Shown here: piece after piece, positions 60,986-64,000 of the stretch
Numbering within the stretch: position 1 is the stretch's first letter
Layout of the letters: each line of letters starts with the position of its first letter
Source: Frankia sp. AgB32
GTDB taxonomy: Bacteria > Actinomycetota > Actinomycetes > Frankiales > Frankiaceae
Direction: 5' to 3'
NCBI RefSeq assembly: GCF_023243045.1
Contig: NZ_JALKFX010000030.1
Coordinates: forward strand, 1 to 64,000
DNA length: 64,000 bases
Notes under the pieces: model-generated
Told to the model about the DNA's origin: nothing
Seen by the model: only the letters and a program-made list of their open reading frames with translations
Database searches by the model: none
Made by a program: the position numbers and the translations under genes

Positions 60986-62545
60986 GTGAACGCACAACCA
61001 CGAGCCGAATCGTTGGTCATCGGTCGCCGCGGCTTTCTCGGTCTCGGCGTGCTTGCCGGCTCGTCTGTGCTGCTCGCCGCCTGCGGCAGCGGCGGCGACG
61101 CGGTCTCGTCCACCGGCAAGGAGGGCGGGACGCTGCGGTGGGGCTGGGCGGAGGTCACCTCCTGGGACCCGGTCACCTCGTCCGCCGGGTGGGACGTCCA
61201 CGCGCTGTCGTTGGTGTACGCCGCGCTCACCAAGCTCGACGAGTTGGGCAACCCGGTCCCGGCGGCGGCCGAGTCGTGGAAGTACAACGACAGGGGCGAC
61301 CAGATCACCTTCGTGCTGCGCCCCGGTCTGACCTTCAGCGACGGCACCCCGCTGAACGCCACCGCCGTGAAGAAGAGCCTGGAGCGCGGCCGGGACTTCG
61401 CCGGCTCGCTCGTCGCCGCCCAGCTCGTCAGCATGCAGACGATCACGGCGAACGACGACGCCCGCACCGTCACCATCGGTCTGTCGACCGTCGACTACCA
61501 GATCCCGAGCCTGCTCGCCGGCAAGACCGGCATGATCGTCAGTCCCACCGCGTTCGCGAAGGACGCGAAGGGCCTGGCCACCAAGCCGGTCGGGGCCGGG
61601 CCGTTCAGACTCACCGCGTACGTGCCGAACCAGTCGGCGAAGCTGGTGCGCTTTCCCGGCTACTGGGACAAGGCGAACATCCACCTCGACGCCTTCGAGC
61701 TCTACCCGGCGCCCGAGGCGGCGACCGCCATCGCGGCGCTGCAGTCCGGCCGGCTCGACGTCGCCCAGCTCCCGGGCAGCCAGGTCGCCGCGGCCAAGTC
61801 CGCCGGGCTGGAGGTGCAGGTCATCCCCTCCCTGGTGACCACGGTGCTCGACGTGAACGTCACGAAGGCGCCGTTCGACAACCCGAAGGTCGTCGAGGCG
61901 TTCAAGTACGCCATCGACCGCCAGGCGCTGGTCCAGACCCAGACCTTCGGCCTCGGCACCGTCAACTACCAGCCCTTCCCGCCCGGATACGTCGGTCACG
62001 ACCCGAGCCTGGACAACGCGTTCGGCTACGACCCGGACAAGGCGAAGAAGCTGCTCGCCGAGGCCGGCCACGCCACCGGGCTGTCGGTGGCACTCACCAC
62101 CACCGGCCAGTCCTCCGAGCTCTCCGAGCAGCTGCAGGCGCAGCTCGCCAAGGTCGGCGTGAAGCTCACCATCGACACGATCCCGTTGTCCCAGGCCACG
62201 CAGATCATGTACATCCAGCACTCCCGACCCATCGCGGTGGACGGGTTCGCCGGCCGGGACTCGGCCGTGCAGGCCTTCCAGGTGCTCTTCGGTGACCAGG
62301 GCCTGATGAACCCGGGCCGCAGGACCCCGCCGGAGCTGACCGCGGCGCTGCAGAAGGTCCGGCACACCCCGCTGGACGACCCGTCGTACCCGACGGTCCT
62401 GCAGGCCGCCACGAAGATCGCGGTCGAGCAGATGCCGAACATCTTCCTGTTCACCCAGCCCCGCATCCTCGCCCGCAAGAAGAACGTCTCGCCGCTCGGC
62501 AACTACCTCGCGGTGCAGCGCTTCGAGGGCGTCCGGGTCAGCTGA
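60986..62545 (+). CDS. ABC transporter substrate-binding protein, family 5 (Dpp/Nik-like)
   Basis: A 519-residue lipoprotein. The N terminus has a twin-Arg-like RRGFLGLGVLAGSSVLLAAC signal with a lipobox. The family-5 body shows LTFSDGTPLNATAVKKSLER, GAGPFRLTAYVPNQSAKLVR, and FKYAIDRQALVQ. Family 5 binds peptides, nickel, glutathione and opines. GTG 60986 has AGGAAGGA upstream. It begins the operon with two Dpp-type permeases and follows a cysteine-type leader, so a sulfur-containing ligand is likely (inference). Confidence 0.9.
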   Translation: MNAQPRAESLVIGRRGFLGLGVLAGSSVLLAACGSGGDAVSSTGKEGGTLRWGWAEVTSWDPVTSSAGWDVHALSLVYAALTKLDELGNPVPAAAESWKYNDRGDQITFVLRPGLTFSDGTPLNATAVKKSLERGRDFAGSLVAAQLVSMQTITANDDARTVTIGLSTVDYQIPSLLAGKTGMIVSPTAFAKDAKGLATKPVGAGPFRLTAYVPNQSAKLVRFPGYWDKANIHLDAFELYPAPEAATAIAALQSGRLDVAQLPGSQVAAAKSAGLEVQVIPSLVTTVLDVNVTKAPFDNPKVVEAFKYAIDRQALVQTQTFGLGTVNYQPFPPGYVGHDPSLDNAFGYDPDKAKKLLAEAGHATGLSVALTTTGQSSELSEQLQAQLAKVGVKLTIDTIPLSQATQIMYIQHSRPIAVDGFAGRDSAVQAFQVLFGDQGLMNPGRRTPPELTAALQKVRHTPLDDPSYPTVLQAATKIAVEQMPNIFLFTQPRILARKKNVSPLGNYLAVQRFEGVRVS

Positions 62546-62586
62546 GGCCGCAGGCGGCCCTCGGGCAGAGAGGTGGAAAGCAGCAC

Positions 62587-63630
62587 ATGACGACACTGGA
62601 GATCGAACGACCAGCCGGGCTGGCGGCCCCGCGGGTGGGCAGCCGACCGGGGCGATGGGCGGCCGACCGGGGCGGCCGACTGCTGCGCCTGCTGCGCAGC
62701 CTGCTGTTCGTCGGCGTGCCGGTGGTACTGCTTTCCACCTTCATCACCTATGGGCTCGGTGCCCTCACCGACACCAACCCGGCGGCGCAGGTGCTCGGCG
62801 AGACGGCGACCCCGGCGGACATCAACCGGATGAACCACTACTTCGGTCTGGACCGGCCGTTCCTCGTCCAGTACTTCAGCTGGCTCGGGCACGCCCTCAC
62901 CGGGGATCTCGGGCGGTCGTACTACACCACCCTCCCGGTGACCGACAGCATCAGCCAGGCGCTCCCGGTGAACCTCTCGATCACGATCGTCGCGCTGCTG
63001 ATCGCCATCCTGCTCGGCGGCGCGCTCGGCATCGGGGCGGCGCTGTCCGGCGGTGGCTGGTTCGACCGGGGGGTGACGCTGCTGTGCTCGGCGGCGTCGA
63101 CGGTGCCGCCGTTCGTCATCGGCATCGCCCTGATCGTGCTGTTCTCGGTGACGCTGCCGATCCTGCCCTCGGGCGGCTACGTGCCGTTCACCGAGGATCC
63201 GGCGCGGTGGCTGCGGTTCGCCATCCTGCCGGCGCTCGCCCTCTCGGTGGAGGGAGCCGTGGCCATCGCCCGCCAGCTACGGACCTCCCTCGTCGGGGAG
63301 CTGCAGGAGAACTACGTGACCGGCGCGGACGTGCGCGGCCTGACGAAGCGGCGGGTGGTGTTCGGCCACGCGCTGCGCAACGCCGCCGGGCCCGCGGTCA
63401 CCGTGCTGGGGTACTACGTCCCGCAGATCATCGGGGCGATGGTCGTCGCCGAGGCGGTGTTCAACCTGCCCGGGCTCGGCAAGCTCAGCCTGGACGCCGC
63501 GGGCAAGGGTGACATCCCGGTCATCCAGGGTGCGCTGGTCACCATGATCGGCCTCGTCGTGATCTCCAACCTGCTGGTCAACGCCGCCCTGCTGCGGCTG
63601 ACCCCGCACGCGCGGAAGAAGGAAGCATGA
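62587..63630 (+). CDS. ABC transporter permease, DppB/OppB type
   Basis: A 347-residue inner-membrane protein with six spans. The family C-terminal loop reads EGAVAIARQLRTSLVGELQ, then YVTGADVRGLTKRRVVFGHAL, where the EAA-type motif contacts the ATPase. LGLDRPFLVQYFSWLGHAL is the conserved periplasmic segment. It follows the binding protein by 41 bases and overlaps the next permease by four. Confidence 0.93.
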   Translation: MTTLEIERPAGLAAPRVGSRPGRWAADRGGRLLRLLRSLLFVGVPVVLLSTFITYGLGALTDTNPAAQVLGETATPADINRMNHYFGLDRPFLVQYFSWLGHALTGDLGRSYYTTLPVTDSISQALPVNLSITIVALLIAILLGGALGIGAALSGGGWFDRGVTLLCSAASTVPPFVIGIALIVLFSVTLPILPSGGYVPFTEDPARWLRFAILPALALSVEGAVAIARQLRTSLVGELQENYVTGADVRGLTKRRVVFGHALRNAAGPAVTVLGYYVPQIIGAMVVAEAVFNLPGLGKLSLDAAGKGDIPVIQGALVTMIGLVVISNLLVNAALLRLTPHARKKEA

Positions 63631-64000
63631 GCGGCACGTTGCGCCGGGCCGTGCGGCTACGGTCCACGAAGATCGCGCTGGTGGCCCTCGGGGTGGTCGT
63701 CTTCGTCGGCGTCGCCGGCGGGGCGCTCGCCCCGCAGGACCCGCTCGCCCAGGACACCGCGCACGTGCTGGCCGGGCCCAGCGACGCGCACTGGCTCGGC
63801 ACCGACTACCTCGGCCGGGACGTCCTCAGCCGGCTGATGGACGCCACCGGCCGGTCCATCGTCGGCGCGGCGGAGGCCGTCGCGATCGCCTTCCTGCTCG
63901 GCGTGCCGGCGGGCCTCGGCTCGGTGTTCTTCGGCCGGTTCTTCGACTGGGCGGCCCAACGCGTCGCGGACTCGGTCATGACGCTGCCCTACCTCGTCGT
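63627..64000 (+). CDS. ABC transporter permease, DppC/OppC type (cut by window end)
   Basis: The first 124 codons only. MSGTLRRAVRLRSTKIALVA begins the first membrane helix. The family segment LAPQDPLAQDTAHVLAGPSD, then HWLGTDYLGRDVLSRLMDAT is typical of DppC/OppC. The ATG overlaps the DppB stop (ATGA). The ATP-binding genes are expected just beyond the window. Confidence 0.93.
   Translation, partial: MSGTLRRAVRLRSTKIALVALGVVVFVGVAGGALAPQDPLAQDTAHVLAGPSDAHWLGTDYLGRDVLSRLMDATGRSIVGAAEAVAIAFLLGVPAGLGSVFFGRFFDWAAQRVADSVMTLPYLV

Overview
The window is very GC-rich DNA (roughly 70% or more G+C by eye) with dense genes, frequent GTG starts and 1-4 base overlaps. It encodes a mycothiol-dependent-type enzyme, an F420-type LLM oxidoreductase remnant, a DUF574 methyltransferase, an MT0933-type antitoxin and actinobacterial-style cysteine leader peptides. 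This points to an actinomycete. The mix of a TIR-WD40 protein, Rieske and LLM oxygenases, amidohydrolase and many regulators resembles Frankia or a relative, but that is inference; no rRNA or other marker is present.

Layout. 1-8.2 kb: kdpFABC potassium pump operon (minus strand) with a 27-codon ORF overlapping kdpF, divergent from the sensor kinase kdpD; no kdpE is present. 8.7-12.5 kb: a NarL-type two-component pair with an ABC-2 exporter. 12.8-14.4 kb: a TIR-WD40 gene cut by one in-frame amber codon. 14.5-22.7 kb: TetR with an MFS pump, a mycothiol-type enzyme with MarR, a DHFR-like reductase, an amino-acid permease and an MprF-like lysyltransferase. 22.7-27.1 kb: a kinase / PP2C / VWA / membrane-protein operon (TerY-P-like triad). 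27.5-35.3 kb: phosphatase-like protein, SfnB-like flavoprotein, M24 peptidase, ECF sigma factor, MFS pump with MarR, aminoglycoside phosphotransferase-like protein and a small antitoxin-like protein. 35.5-36.4 kb: a decayed stretch (heme oxygenase and PfpI remnants). 36.7-41.6 kb: Rieske oxygenase, 2-oxoglutarate/Fe(II) oxygenase, small membrane protein, hypothetical protein and an esterase lipoprotein. 41.9-46.4 kb: a WXG100-like / coiled-coil / soluble three-module FtsK-EccC-like ATPase cassette. 46.5-58.5 kb: P1 peptidase, beta-propeller lipoprotein, several regulators and enzymes, and more remnants (LLM, HxlR, LuxR). 57.6-64 kb: a sulfur-linked region.

The sulfur-linked region holds two short leader peptides of the actinobacterial Cys type, one on each strand. 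Each sits immediately after a sigma70-like promoter whose inferred start coincides with the peptide's start codon. The minus-strand leader precedes an SDR remnant and a TauD-family dioxygenase; the plus-strand leader precedes a family-5 binding protein and Dpp-type permeases. A class II aldolase lies between them. I infer attenuation control by cysteine or charged Cys-tRNA, and hence that this peptide/nickel-class ABC transporter imports a sulfur-containing compound.

Most notable: (1) the paired Cys-leader attenuators, (2) the WXG100 / coiled-coil / FtsK cassette without other type VII components, (3) the TIR-WD40 gene with a single TGG-to-TAG-like break, (4) the kinase-PP2C-VWA-membrane operon, (5) tandem repeats anchored on stop codons, and (6) a kdp locus with phased repeats but no kdpE. 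No tRNA, rRNA, insertion sequence or CRISPR array was recognised.
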